The notes below the pieces were generated by a model, which was given only the letters and a program-made list of their open reading frames with translations, did no database searches and had not been told where the DNA came from. This document shows, piece by piece, positions 35,279 to 42,932 of a stretch of DNA of 64,000 bases. Every line of letters starts with the position of its first letter. The first letter of the stretch is position 1. The stretch comes from Flavobacterium tructae (GTDB lineage: Bacteria > Bacteroidota > Bacteroidia > Flavobacteriales > Flavobacteriaceae), in assembly GCF_002217475.1 (NCBI RefSeq), contig NZ_MUHH01000003.1, forward strand, positions 1-64,000, written 5' to 3'. A program made the position numbers and the translations under genes.

Positions 35279-36550
35279 TTAATTTATAATATCAAATCCA
35301 CAGTATGGACGTAATACTTCCGGTACTACGATTCCTTCCGGAGTTTGGTAATTTTCTAAAATTCCGGCCAAAACTCTTGGCAATGCCAGTGAACTTCCGT
35401 TTAGAGTATGTGCCAATTGATTTTTTCCGTCTTTATCTTTGAAACGCAATTTCAAACGATTGGCCTGAAAAGTCTCAAAGTTAGACACCGAACTGATCTC
35501 TAACCAACGATCCTGTGCCGTTGAAAACACTTCAAAATCATAAGTCAAAGAAGATGTGAAGCCCATATCACCACCACACAAACGTAAAACACGGTATGGT
35601 AATTTTAATTCTTTCAAAATGTCTTTTATGTGTTCAACCATTCCGTCTAATGCTTCATAAGACTTATCCGGATGCTCCACACGTACAATTTCTACTTTGT
35701 CAAACTGGTGCAAACGATTCAATCCACGTACGTGAGCTCCGTAAGAACCTGCCTCACGACGGAAACATGGCGTATAAGCGGTATGCAAAACCGGCAAATC
35801 GCTCTCGTTTAAAATCACATCACGAAACAAATTCGTAACCGGAACCTCAGCGGTTGGAATCAAATACAAATCATCAACAGTTGAATGATACATTTGCCCT
35901 TCTTTGTCCGGTAATTGTCCTGTTCCATAACCTGAAGCTTCGTTTACCAAATGCGGTACCTGAACTTCGTTGTATCCGGCAGCAGTATTTTTGTCTAAAA
36001 AGTAATTGATCAAAGCACGCTGTAAACGGGCTCCTTTTCCTTTATAAACCGGAAACCCTGCTCCAGTAATTTTTACACCCAATTCAAAATCGATGATATC
36101 ATACTTTTTCACCAACTCCCAGTGTGGTTGTGCTCCTTCGTGCAAAACCGGAATATCTCCTTCCTGAAAAACGTTCAGATTGTCATCCGGTGTTTTTCCT
36201 TCGGGAACAATATCAGCAGGAAGATTGGGTAAAGTGTATAATTTATTGGTTAATTCGGCAGCTAAAGCTTCTGCTTTTTCGCCTAATTCTTTGCTTTTTT
36301 CTTTTAAGGAAACTGTTTTTTCTTTCAGGATTGCAGCTTTCGATTTCTCGCCAGCTTTCATCAATTCCCCTATATCTTTGGACAATTTATTAGATTCGGA
36401 TAGAGTGTTGTCTAATTCTACCTGTGTTGCGCGACGGTTTTCGTCTAATTGCACCACTTCTTCCACAACGCTTTTAGCATCGATATTTCGTTTTGCTAAA
36501 GCCTTGATTACTTTCTCCTGATTCTCTCTAATAAATGCGATTTGTAACAT
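35279..36550 (-). CDS. serS: Serine--tRNA ligase
   Basis: 423 residues, normal length. Charges tRNA-Ser. An N-terminal antiparallel coiled-coil arm (about 25-110, VVQLDENRRATQVELDNTLSESNKL...) binds the long variable arm of the tRNA. The class II core follows: TAEVPVTNLFRDVIL, motif 2 in CFRREAGSYGAHVRGLNRLHQF, and motif 3 near NGSSLALPRVLAGILENYQ. First gene of the serS-lgt run, with a TAAATTTG box upstream. Confidence 0.97.
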   Translation of the reverse strand: MLQIAFIRENQEKVIKALAKRNIDAKSVVEEVVQLDENRRATQVELDNTLSESNKLSKDIGELMKAGEKSKAAILKEKTVSLKEKSKELGEKAEALAAELTNKLYTLPNLPADIVPEGKTPDDNLNVFQEGDIPVLHEGAQPHWELVKKYDIIDFELGVKITGAGFPVYKGKGARLQRALINYFLDKNTAAGYNEVQVPHLVNEASGYGTGQLPDKEGQMYHSTVDDLYLIPTAEVPVTNLFRDVILNESDLPVLHTAYTPCFRREAGSYGAHVRGLNRLHQFDKVEIVRVEHPDKSYEALDGMVEHIKDILKELKLPYRVLRLCGGDMGFTSSLTYDFEVFSTAQDRWLEISSVSNFETFQANRLKLRFKDKDGKNQLAHTLNGSSLALPRVLAGILENYQTPEGIVVPEVLRPYCGFDIIN

Positions 36551-36592
36551 AGCTTGTTTTTTATAACTATTGTATTTTTTTCATAATGGAAG

Positions 36593-36600
36593 CAAATTTA
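36593..36600 (-). promoter_or_regulatory. serS: Putative -7 box of serS
   Basis: TAAATTTG on the minus strand (TAnnTTTG), 42 bases before the ATG. TTTG on the same strand 24 bases further up is at the edge of the allowed spacing. Confidence 0.45.
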
Positions 36601-36705
36601 AGGAAATGTTTCCTAAGATCATGACAAAGTTGGTTCTAAAGTTATTTCGGGGCTGTACTACGGAGATACGCAAAGAATCCACAGAGATGCACAAAGATTA
36701 TTCTT

Positions 36706-36745
36706 CACTCTTTACTCTTTACTCTTTACTCTTTAATCTTTAATC
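36706..36745. repeat. 7-bp tandem repeat (ACTCTTT)n at the end of the TPR/T9SS gene
   Basis: Four adjacent copies of ACTCTTT plus diverged copies (AATCTTT). It straddles the stop codon of the minus-strand TPR/T9SS gene at 36733, so slippage there could alter the last residues of the sorting domain. Confidence 0.75.
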
Positions 36746-38160
36746 ACCCTAAAACTTGCTGTTGAATTTGTCGTAGTCACTTTAAGCACATAAAATCCGG
36801 AAGACAGGGTTGAGACGTCTATCTTTCCATCTGTACTTTTTCCTTTTAAAACAGAAACCGATTCGAAATTAAAAAACTCATAATCAAAGTTTTCGGCATT
36901 AAGATCTTTTATAGAAATCACAGTTGTTGCGGGATTTGGGAAAGCATATGGTTTTTTCGTATTTGCATTTTCATACTGAGTATTATTGCAAGCACTTTCT
37001 AACCATGCTGATAAATCTGTTTCATCATAAATCAGAGCATAATTGAGTTCTTTTGCTTTTTGAAACAACTCACAGGCTTTTTTGTATTTATGCTGCTCTA
37101 AATAAATAATCCCCAGATTCTTCATCGCGTACGAATTGTTTTTATCCGTTTCTAATGCTGCTTTTAAATCGGCGATTCCTTTATTTGATTCTCCTAATTT
37201 GTGATAGATTAAACCCCGGATGGTTCTTAAATCTCTGCCACCGTAAGCCGAATTCCTGCCTGCAATTATTTTTTCAGCTGCAAAAGCTTTTGCAACATTT
37301 TCCATCGCTTTCTCATAATTGCCTGTATCGCTGTACAATTTCGCGAGGCTCCATCTTGCATATGCGTGATCCGGTTTCACAGCTGCAATTTTCTCCAGAT
37401 AAAAACACGCTAAATCGTATATCTTTCTTCGCTGGAGCAATGAAGCAAAATTATAGAGAATGCGTAAATCTTCCGGAGCACTTTTTATGGCTTTATGGTA
37501 ATACTGGATCGCAAAACTATCCATTTCAAGTGATGCATAGACAAAGGCTAATCTGTCGTAAAGCTTGCTTCGAAACAAATCTTTCTTTTGTTCTAACGAA
37601 TCGGCCAGAACGACACTTTTGTTTTTTGGATCTTTATCAATAGAGTATTCGACTTTTTTTAAGTCTTCGAGTGCCAATGTGATATTGCCCAAACTAACGC
37701 TTAACACACCACGATTGTACAGATCATTCACTTTAGTGGGATTGTAATTTGTTTTGGTATTGATTTCAGTAAGTAGTTTGAGGGCTTTTTTTACCGATTC
37801 TTCCTTGTCTTTACTGAAAGGTAGTTTATGGTCGGTTCTGTTAACCAATTTCCCATGCGAAAAATTCCAGGTGACTAACTTTTCGCCTTCCTGATTGTAC
37901 TGAAAACAATCGGAATCTTTTAGCCCTTTTTCGTCGTAATAAAAAACTTCATTTAGCTTTCCATTCGGATAATACGTTTTGGTACTGTCCGGATTTTTAT
38001 CTGCTCCGTACCAAATTTGTACCGAAACTACCTGATCGTCGTAATAATACCGGGTAACATTATCAGTTGTATTCGTATTGTTCACCTGACCGTATAAAAC
38101 TATCGGCAAAAACAACAAGGCAAAAATTGCCTTTTTACAAATGGAAATTTGTTCTCTCAA
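36733..38160 (-). CDS. TPR protein with T9SS type A sorting domain
   Basis: 475 residues. A signal peptide near the N-terminus (AIFALLFLPIVLYGQ), a toxin_15/MORN-like segment (TKTYYPNGKLNEVFYYDEKG), TPR repeats at about 120-390 (LYNRGVLSVSLGNITLALEDLKK, LAFVYASLEMDSFAIQYYHKAI, ARWSLAKLYSDTGNYEKAMENV, AMKNLGIIYLEQHKYKKACELF) and a T9SS type A tail from about 405 (AFPNPATTVISIKDL... SSGFYVLKV... FRVIKD). Should be exported through the outer membrane by T9SS and attached to the surface or released. Possible role in protein binding; no enzyme motif. The first Met at 38160 is followed by MREQISICKK, acceptable as a signal n-region. Confidence 0.9.
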   Translation of the reverse strand: MREQISICKKAIFALLFLPIVLYGQVNNTNTTDNVTRYYYDDQVVSVQIWYGADKNPDSTKTYYPNGKLNEVFYYDEKGLKDSDCFQYNQEGEKLVTWNFSHGKLVNRTDHKLPFSKDKEESVKKALKLLTEINTKTNYNPTKVNDLYNRGVLSVSLGNITLALEDLKKVEYSIDKDPKNKSVVLADSLEQKKDLFRSKLYDRLAFVYASLEMDSFAIQYYHKAIKSAPEDLRILYNFASLLQRRKIYDLACFYLEKIAAVKPDHAYARWSLAKLYSDTGNYEKAMENVAKAFAAEKIIAGRNSAYGGRDLRTIRGLIYHKLGESNKGIADLKAALETDKNNSYAMKNLGIIYLEQHKYKKACELFQKAKELNYALIYDETDLSAWLESACNNTQYENANTKKPYAFPNPATTVISIKDLNAENFDYEFFNFESVSVLKGKSTDGKIDVSTLSSGFYVLKVTTTNSTASFRVIKD

Positions 38161-38216
38161 GATTTTATTGATTAGACGGAAAATGCAATTTCAGGTAAAA
38201 TTATTTGTTTTCTTTC

Positions 38217-38346
38217 AGGACGGATTAAAATCCAACCCAACAATACTGGCCAAGCCGAAGGCTCTTTCGTGTAACCTTTGTAGGACGGATTAAAATCCAT
38301 CCCTACAATATGTCTCGAGCCAAAGGCTCTTTTCGATTAACTTTGT
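38217..38346. repeat. Two direct copies of a 65-bp repeat
   Basis: Copies start at 38217 and 38282. Each begins AGGACGGATTAAAATCCA, containing the palindrome GGATTAAAATCC, then CCC-ACAATA, and ends with AGCC-AAGGCTCTTT, a second small palindrome. The gap 38161-38430 holds no gene; after the repeats come AACTCCGCGAAACTCTGTG-like repeat scraps. Confidence 0.7.
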
Positions 38347-38430
38347 GAAGCTTTGTGAAAAACTCCGCGAAACTCTGTGACAAAACCCAACTAAAACCTT
38401 TGAACCTTTACCCCTTTGAACCTCTAAAAT

Positions 38431-38973
38431 CTAAACCCTCTTAATTTCATGCCCCACAAATTCCTCCAAAGTCGCAAACATATCATCGACAGAAAGCACT
38501 TCGAAATCGGGATGATTTTTTAAGAAACCGGCATTTAGTGTCACCAGGTTTTCTTCTAATTCATAAAAGGTATCGTTGTTCAGTAAATCACGTATTGGGT
38601 TTACGCCTTCCAATTTTCCGCTTAAGAATTTATTGAGTTTTACGCTGCTCATCAATCTCACTTTTTTGCTTTGCTGCTGAAACAATTCCAAATGTTTTTC
38701 GGCACCAATTAAAGTCAGACCTTCTTCAATAAGTTCGTTTAATTCTTTGTTCCAACCTGATTTATAGACAAACTGAGCAAAATTCCCTTCTGTATATTGT
38801 GACCAATAGAAATCTAAATAATAACTCATCAAAGCATCTTCGTGGATGAACTCATCATCGACACCTTCTTCACGCATTAAATTGATTACCGAAATATTCG
38901 AGTGAATCACATCCTGCGGATTCTCACTGTTCATTGCTGTTTCAGAAACTATTATTCTGCCAAATTCTTCCAT
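38431..38973 (-). CDS. DMP19 (DUF4375)-like protein
   Basis: 180 residues from the ATG at 38973 (MEEFGRIIVSETAM); a Met ten codons upstream is possible. The centre (HEDALMSYYLDFYWSQYTEGNFAQFVYKSGWNKELNELIEEGLTLIGAEKH) resembles DMP19/DUF4375 proteins, where E/N-G-x-FxQFxYN precedes an AGLxLIGA helix; DMP19 of Neisseria mimics DNA, and the chain here is also strongly acidic. Role unknown. Stands alone. Confidence 0.65.
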   Translation of the reverse strand: MEEFGRIIVSETAMNSENPQDVIHSNISVINLMREEGVDDEFIHEDALMSYYLDFYWSQYTEGNFAQFVYKSGWNKELNELIEEGLTLIGAEKHLELFQQQSKKVRLMSSVKLNKFLSGKLEGVNPIRDLLNNDTFYELEENLVTLNAGFLKNHPDFEVLSVDDMFATLEEFVGHEIKRV

Positions 38974-39043
38974 TTTGATTTTTGTTTTGAGATTGTTCTG
39001 CAAATTTCGATGAAATTAAAACCAAAAAGAAACATATTTCAAT

Positions 39044-39214
39044 CTAAATAAGATCAGATTCATCCGTATTTTTTTTTTGATTCATTTTTGCTACTAAAGC
39101 CTTTAATTTTAAAGCACGCTCTCTTTTCTCTTCCTGAACTTTAGCTTTTTTGCGTTTTAGCAATTTGGTATGCAAAGCCTTATTCTTGCCGTTTTTTTCA
39201 GGTCCTTTCGCCAT
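39044..39214 (-). CDS. Small basic coiled protein
   Basis: 56 residues, ATG at 39214 to TAG at 39044. Starts MAKGPEKNGKNKALHTKLLK, continues with RKKAKVQEEKRERALKLKAL and ends VAKMNQKKNTDESDLI. Very Lys/Arg-rich and helical, probably cytosolic and possibly nucleic-acid binding. I do not recognise a named family, but composition, clean start and own intergenic position support a real gene. Confidence 0.6.
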   Translation of the reverse strand: MAKGPEKNGKNKALHTKLLKRKKAKVQEEKRERALKLKALVAKMNQKKNTDESDLI

Positions 39215-39510
39215 GATTTCAACTCTTTAAATTACTTCTGCAAAGATAGAACTAATAATTAAAGATGATTATTACTAATTTTGATTCTTATGCTTTTGTG
39301 TGTAAACCGCAATGAAATTATTCTAACACATAGAAACATAGATTTGCTTACTTTGAAAAAGACGTTTCACTCAGCTAGAACACAGAGATTTTACTATGCG
39401 AAAGAAATGTATTTCTCTATTACATTCTCTTTTTCAACATTTAAAAGCTATGTTTCTATGTGTTAAAAAGGATTTTTATATTTACACTCCATACGATAAC
39501 TTCATCCAAA

Positions 39511-40068
39511 ATGACACCAACCTTCTTCTCAACACCCGAAAAATTCAGAGCATGGTTAGAAAAACATTATCAAAAAGAAACCGAACTTTTAGTTGGTTTT
39601 TATAAAGTGAGTACCAAAAAACCGTGCATGACCTGGTCAGAATCTGTTGATCAGGCACTTTGTTTTGGCTGGATCGATGGTGTTCGAAGAGCTGTAGATG
39701 AAGAAAGTTATACGATACGGTTTACGCCCAGAAAAAAATCCAGTATCTGGAGTGCCATCAATATCAAAAAAGTAGAAGAACTCACCAAAGCCGGACTCAT
39801 GCTACCCGAAGGCATAAAGGCTTTCGAATTAAGATCTGAAGAAAGATCTAAAATCTACTCGCATGAAAGAGAAGCTTACCAACTTGATCCGGAATTTGAA
39901 AAACAATTTAAAGCTAACAAAACAGCCTGGGAATATTTTAGCCATCAGGCACCCTCGTACAAAAAGGTAATGATTCATTGGATCATGAGTGCCAAACAGG
40001 AAAAAACCAGACTTTCGAGATTAGAAAAAGCTATACAGATAAGTGCCGAACAAAAGCGAATGTTGTAA
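39511..40068 (+). CDS. YdeI/OmpD-associated family protein
   Basis: 185 residues from the ATG at 39511 (MTPTFFSTPEKFRAWLEKHY); a longer frame from 39460 adds an unrelated leader. Family pattern: ELLVGFYKVSTKKPCMTWSESVDQALCFGWIDGVRR, IRFTPRKKSSIWSAINIKKVEEL, and the C-terminal segment AWEYFSHQAPSYKKVMIHWI. Such proteins are cytosolic and linked only loosely to stress or antimicrobial peptide response in enterobacteria; no activity can be read here. Followed by phzF-like gene after 75 bases. Confidence 0.9.
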   Translation: MTPTFFSTPEKFRAWLEKHYQKETELLVGFYKVSTKKPCMTWSESVDQALCFGWIDGVRRAVDEESYTIRFTPRKKSSIWSAINIKKVEELTKAGLMLPEGIKAFELRSEERSKIYSHEREAYQLDPEFEKQFKANKTAWEYFSHQAPSYKKVMIHWIMSAKQEKTRLSRLEKAIQISAEQKRML

Positions 40069-40143
40069 CAACTATTGCTTTGCTAAACGATAAATATTAA
40101 CTTTAATCCCTCTAAAAAAGTCTCAGCTAAAAAGAAATAAAGA

Positions 40144-41046
40144 ATGGAGGGAAGAAAAACACTAGAATATTACGTTTTAGATGTATTCTCAAACGAAAGT
40201 TATAAAGGAAATCCGCTTTCTGTTGTTTTTACCGATGGTAATTTAAAACTGGAAACGTATCAGGATATTTCTAAAGAGTTTGGCTACTCCGAAACCTCTT
40301 TTGTTTATTATTCCACAAGAGAAAAAGCACTGATGGTTCGTTCGTTTACCCCAACAGGAATTGAAATCGACGGAGCGGGACATAATTTACTAGGGGCTGT
40401 TTGCGGTGCTCTCTTAAAAGGTATGCCTATTTTTGATGAACAAAACGAAAGTGAGCTTTTTGTAATCATGAAACATTCCGCCATTCCGTTAACCGTTACT
40501 TTAGATCCGGTTACTTTTTATCCCCTTGTTCAAATGCATCAAAAATCGGCGGTCATCAAGCAAGAAATTCCAACTTATAAAATTGCAGTTGCACTTGGTT
40601 TAAAAATTGAAGATTTAGATGTAAATGCTTTTGTTCCTACCATAGTCAATACAGAAGTTGCCCATGCCATGGTTCCCATAAAAAGCAGTCAAATACTCAA
40701 TAGTTTTGTTCCGGACAACCAGCTTTTAATCGAAATTTCGAAAGAATATAAATTTGAAGGTTTTTATTGTTTCACCATAGCTGATGAAAATGAGGAGCAT
40801 ATCGTCGAAACAAGATTTTTCAACCCCATTATCGGAATAAATGAAGATCCTGCTACAGGAACGGCAGCAGGTCCTTTAATTGGCTTTTTAACGCAAAAGA
40901 AATTCACTAAATCCGACAAAGAATACAAAATTCTTCAAGGTGTAAGATTAAAACAGCCCTCAATGATTGAAGTAATGAATCGCGAAGAAGATATTCTGGT
41001 TGGAGGTTCTTCTACCATAACGATGCGGGGAGAACTTTACTTATAA
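40144..41046 (+). CDS. PhzF family epimerase/isomerase
   Basis: 300 residues. Two-lobed diaminopimelate-epimerase fold. VLDVFSNESYKGNPLSVVF at the start, the catalytic Glu in GYSETSFVYY (Glu50, matching the PhzF Glu), and FTPTGIEIDGAGHNLLGAV for the first lobe; EDPATGTAAGPLIGFL near 240 for the second. A phenazine operon is absent, so it is a generic family member of unknown substrate, not evidence for phenazines. It ends at a strong bidirectional terminator. Confidence 0.9.
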   Translation: MEGRKTLEYYVLDVFSNESYKGNPLSVVFTDGNLKLETYQDISKEFGYSETSFVYYSTREKALMVRSFTPTGIEIDGAGHNLLGAVCGALLKGMPIFDEQNESELFVIMKHSAIPLTVTLDPVTFYPLVQMHQKSAVIKQEIPTYKIAVALGLKIEDLDVNAFVPTIVNTEVAHAMVPIKSSQILNSFVPDNQLLIEISKEYKFEGFYCFTIADENEEHIVETRFFNPIIGINEDPATGTAAGPLIGFLTQKKFTKSDKEYKILQGVRLKQPSMIEVMNREEDILVGGSSTITMRGELYL

Positions 41047-41076
41047 AAAAAAGCTGCACATGATGCAGCTTTTTTT
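41046..41076. terminator. Bidirectional terminator
   Basis: Perfect 13-base stem (AAAAAAAGCTGCA/TGCAGCTTTTTTT, 41046-41058 with 41064-41076), loop CATGA. Lies between the convergent phzF-like and DinB genes. Confidence 0.9.
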
Positions 41077-41094
41077 TATAGAAAATAGGAATTT

Positions 41095-42225
41095 TTACTT
41101 TTTAATTTCCTTAGGCAATGTTGGTTTTTGCTGAGGCGGAATACGTTTCTTCAAAAACAAAATCTGCCCTAGATGACTCGACTGATGTTCCATGACATGA
41201 AACCAGCAATATTGATTACTCATATCATACTTTGTTTGAACTTCGGCAAACCAGGCATCGTCTCTTTTTTTAAGCTCCGAAATTGTTTTGGCTCTTACTT
41301 CATTGTAGATGTCTAAATAATATTGAATATCATGTCCTTTAAATTCATCTCGTCCACCCTGATCCAGGTTTAAAGCGGCATTCCACTGTTTCTTTTCCTC
41401 TTCATTAAAATCTCTGTTTTCGAAGGTAAAAACCTGATAGTATTTTTCGGCTGCAGCCAAATGCATCACCAGTGCTCCAATTCTGTTGGCTTCTGCATCA
41501 TGCAAATAATCAATTTCGTACTGATTCATGTTCTTCACTGTTCTTTCTACACGAGCTTTAAGATCTTCAAGCATTGAGATCATATCTCCAATTTTTGGTG
41601 ATGCTCCTTCCACATTTCCAATCTTTGCTTCTGCTCGCGGTTTAATCCCGCTTCCTTCCAGTAGCAAACTGTTTTTTCCGTCAGCACTGGATTTGTCCTG
41701 CGTAATTTTGTACTCTTTCACTTTTACACTTGCCTCTTTTGAAATGCCTAAACCCCATTTCGGAATTTCACCATTTTTCAGAGGGGTTTCGAAACTTGAA
41801 TTTAAAACCGCCAACGGTTCAAAAACACCTTTATCATTCTCGATCAGCAATTCAAATTTATCAAAATAGAATTTACCGTTATACAAACACAAACCTCCAA
41901 AACTAAGTGATTTACTATTTTTATCGATAGTTCCTTCTACGGTATAAGATTTCCATTCGTTTGATTTAATTGGTCTGTCTCTCATATTATCAAAAAAACC
42001 TTCCTCTTCATTCTTCGTATCAACTCTTGCCCAAACTCCTGCCCAGGCCTGAGGTTCGGTACTTTCTACTTTTACCGATGCGATTACTTTAAACTTCTTT
42101 TTAACAGGAGACTGAATTTCTATCGTTTGATTGAAAGAGGTCCAATCACTCGAAACCGTCTTTTGCGTCTGGGCACTTGCCAAAACAAAACATAAAAGCA
42201 ACAATGGGGTCACCAATTTTTTCAT
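41095..42225 (-). CDS. Exported DinB-family protein with N-terminal beta domain
   Basis: 376 residues. Signal peptide MKKLVTPLLLLCFVLASAQ, then a beta-rich domain (about 20-190, KKFKVIASVKVESTEPQAWAGVWARVD... GLCLYNGKFYFDKFELL) like a carbohydrate-binding-type jelly roll, then a DinB four-helix domain (about 205-360: GDMISMLEDLKARVERTV, ALVMHLAAAEKYYQVF, CWFHVMEHQSSHLGQILFLKKR). The metal-site histidines are visible in MHLAAAE and HVMEHQSSH. Most DinB proteins are cytosolic thiol-transferase relatives; an exported fusion is unusual. Substrate unknown. Confidence 0.85.
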   Translation of the reverse strand: MKKLVTPLLLLCFVLASAQTQKTVSSDWTSFNQTIEIQSPVKKKFKVIASVKVESTEPQAWAGVWARVDTKNEEEGFFDNMRDRPIKSNEWKSYTVEGTIDKNSKSLSFGGLCLYNGKFYFDKFELLIENDKGVFEPLAVLNSSFETPLKNGEIPKWGLGISKEASVKVKEYKITQDKSSADGKNSLLLEGSGIKPRAEAKIGNVEGASPKIGDMISMLEDLKARVERTVKNMNQYEIDYLHDAEANRIGALVMHLAAAEKYYQVFTFENRDFNEEEKKQWNAALNLDQGGRDEFKGHDIQYYLDIYNEVRAKTISELKKRDDAWFAEVQTKYDMSNQYCWFHVMEHQSSHLGQILFLKKRIPPQQKPTLPKEIKK

Positions 42226-42320
42226 TCTTTATAGTTTTAAAAATTTAGGTAAATATAACACACTTTTTTAAGGAAATAACTGATCATATTTAGTAAATCA
42301 TCTAAAAATGAAAACAAAAA

Positions 42321-42345
42321 AAGCCACATCAGTTAAGATGCAGCT
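42321..42345 (-). terminator. Likely terminator of the CDGSH gene
   Basis: Stem AAGC..CATC/GATG..GCTT with two mismatched pairs in the middle, followed on the minus strand by TTTTTTGTTT. Located 32 bases beyond the CDGSH stop. Confidence 0.5.
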
Positions 42346-42376
42346 TCCTTATAAAAAATAACCAGAACCGAAGTTC

Positions 42377-42604
42377 TTAGTTTGTTTTCATTGGTGGTAA
42401 ATCGAATGCTTTAGACTCGTGTTCGAAATTATTACGGTGTCCGCCATCGCAAAAAGGCTTGTTTGCCGATAATCCGCAACGGCAAAGACCCAATGCCGAT
42501 CTTCCTTGTAGTCCGTAAACAGCTCCTTCAGAATCCATGATTTCGAAGTCACCTTCTATTTTAATCGATCCGTTTTTATTGATGATAAGTTTTGTCTTGC
42601 TCAT
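42377..42604 (-). CDS. CDGSH iron-sulfur domain protein
   Basis: 75 residues from the ATG at 42604 (MSKTKLIINKNGSIKIEG). One CDGSH motif CRCGLSANKPFCDGGH, whose three Cys and one His bind a 2Fe-2S cluster; preceded by the small DSEGAVYGLQGRSALGL segment usual in bacterial single-motif proteins. Probably electron transfer or redox sensing in the cytosol. Single gene. Confidence 0.93.
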   Translation of the reverse strand: MSKTKLIINKNGSIKIEGDFEIMDSEGAVYGLQGRSALGLCRCGLSANKPFCDGGHRNNFEHESKAFDLPPMKTN

Positions 42605-42932
42605 AAAATTGCTTTTTTGTTCTTTTTTTGAGCACAAAGGTTGCGAAATAAATCGTGAAGATTTTAGCAGGTATGCTAGTTTAAACTGGTTCTATTTTAT
42701 GGGGTGTTACACAGAGTTACCCGAAAGTTTTCGCAGAGATTCGCTAAGTTCAATTGTATTGTCTGGCTTCGACTTCGCTCAGCCGGACAATAAAACACCT
42801 CATCACTCGGGTCTCCCTTCGATCGAAATGAGAAAAAACTCGGTGAATCTCTATGCTTTTTCTCTGTGAAACTCCGCGCAATAACAAAATCTCAATTCTA
42901 TTGCTTATTTTTGCACTCAATAAAATTGAGTT
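42605..42932. other. Intergenic gap with palindromic repeat
   Basis: No gene. Holds an inverted repeat ATTGTCTGGCT (42758-42768) / AGCCGGACAAT (42781-42791) around TTCGACTTCGCTCAGCC, scraps of TTCGCAGAGATTCGC and GTGAAACTCCGCG type repeats, and at its end the metG -7 box. A second copy of the core occurs at 60169-60218. Confidence 0.6.
42906..42913 (+). promoter_or_regulatory. metG: Putative -7 box of metG
   Basis: TATTTTTG matches TAnnTTTG, 19 bases before the ATG at 42933. No clear TTG at -33. Confidence 0.45.

Noticed and set aside
40144..41046. Phenazine biosynthesis
   Set aside because: Only a lone PhzF family member is present, with no other phz genes.
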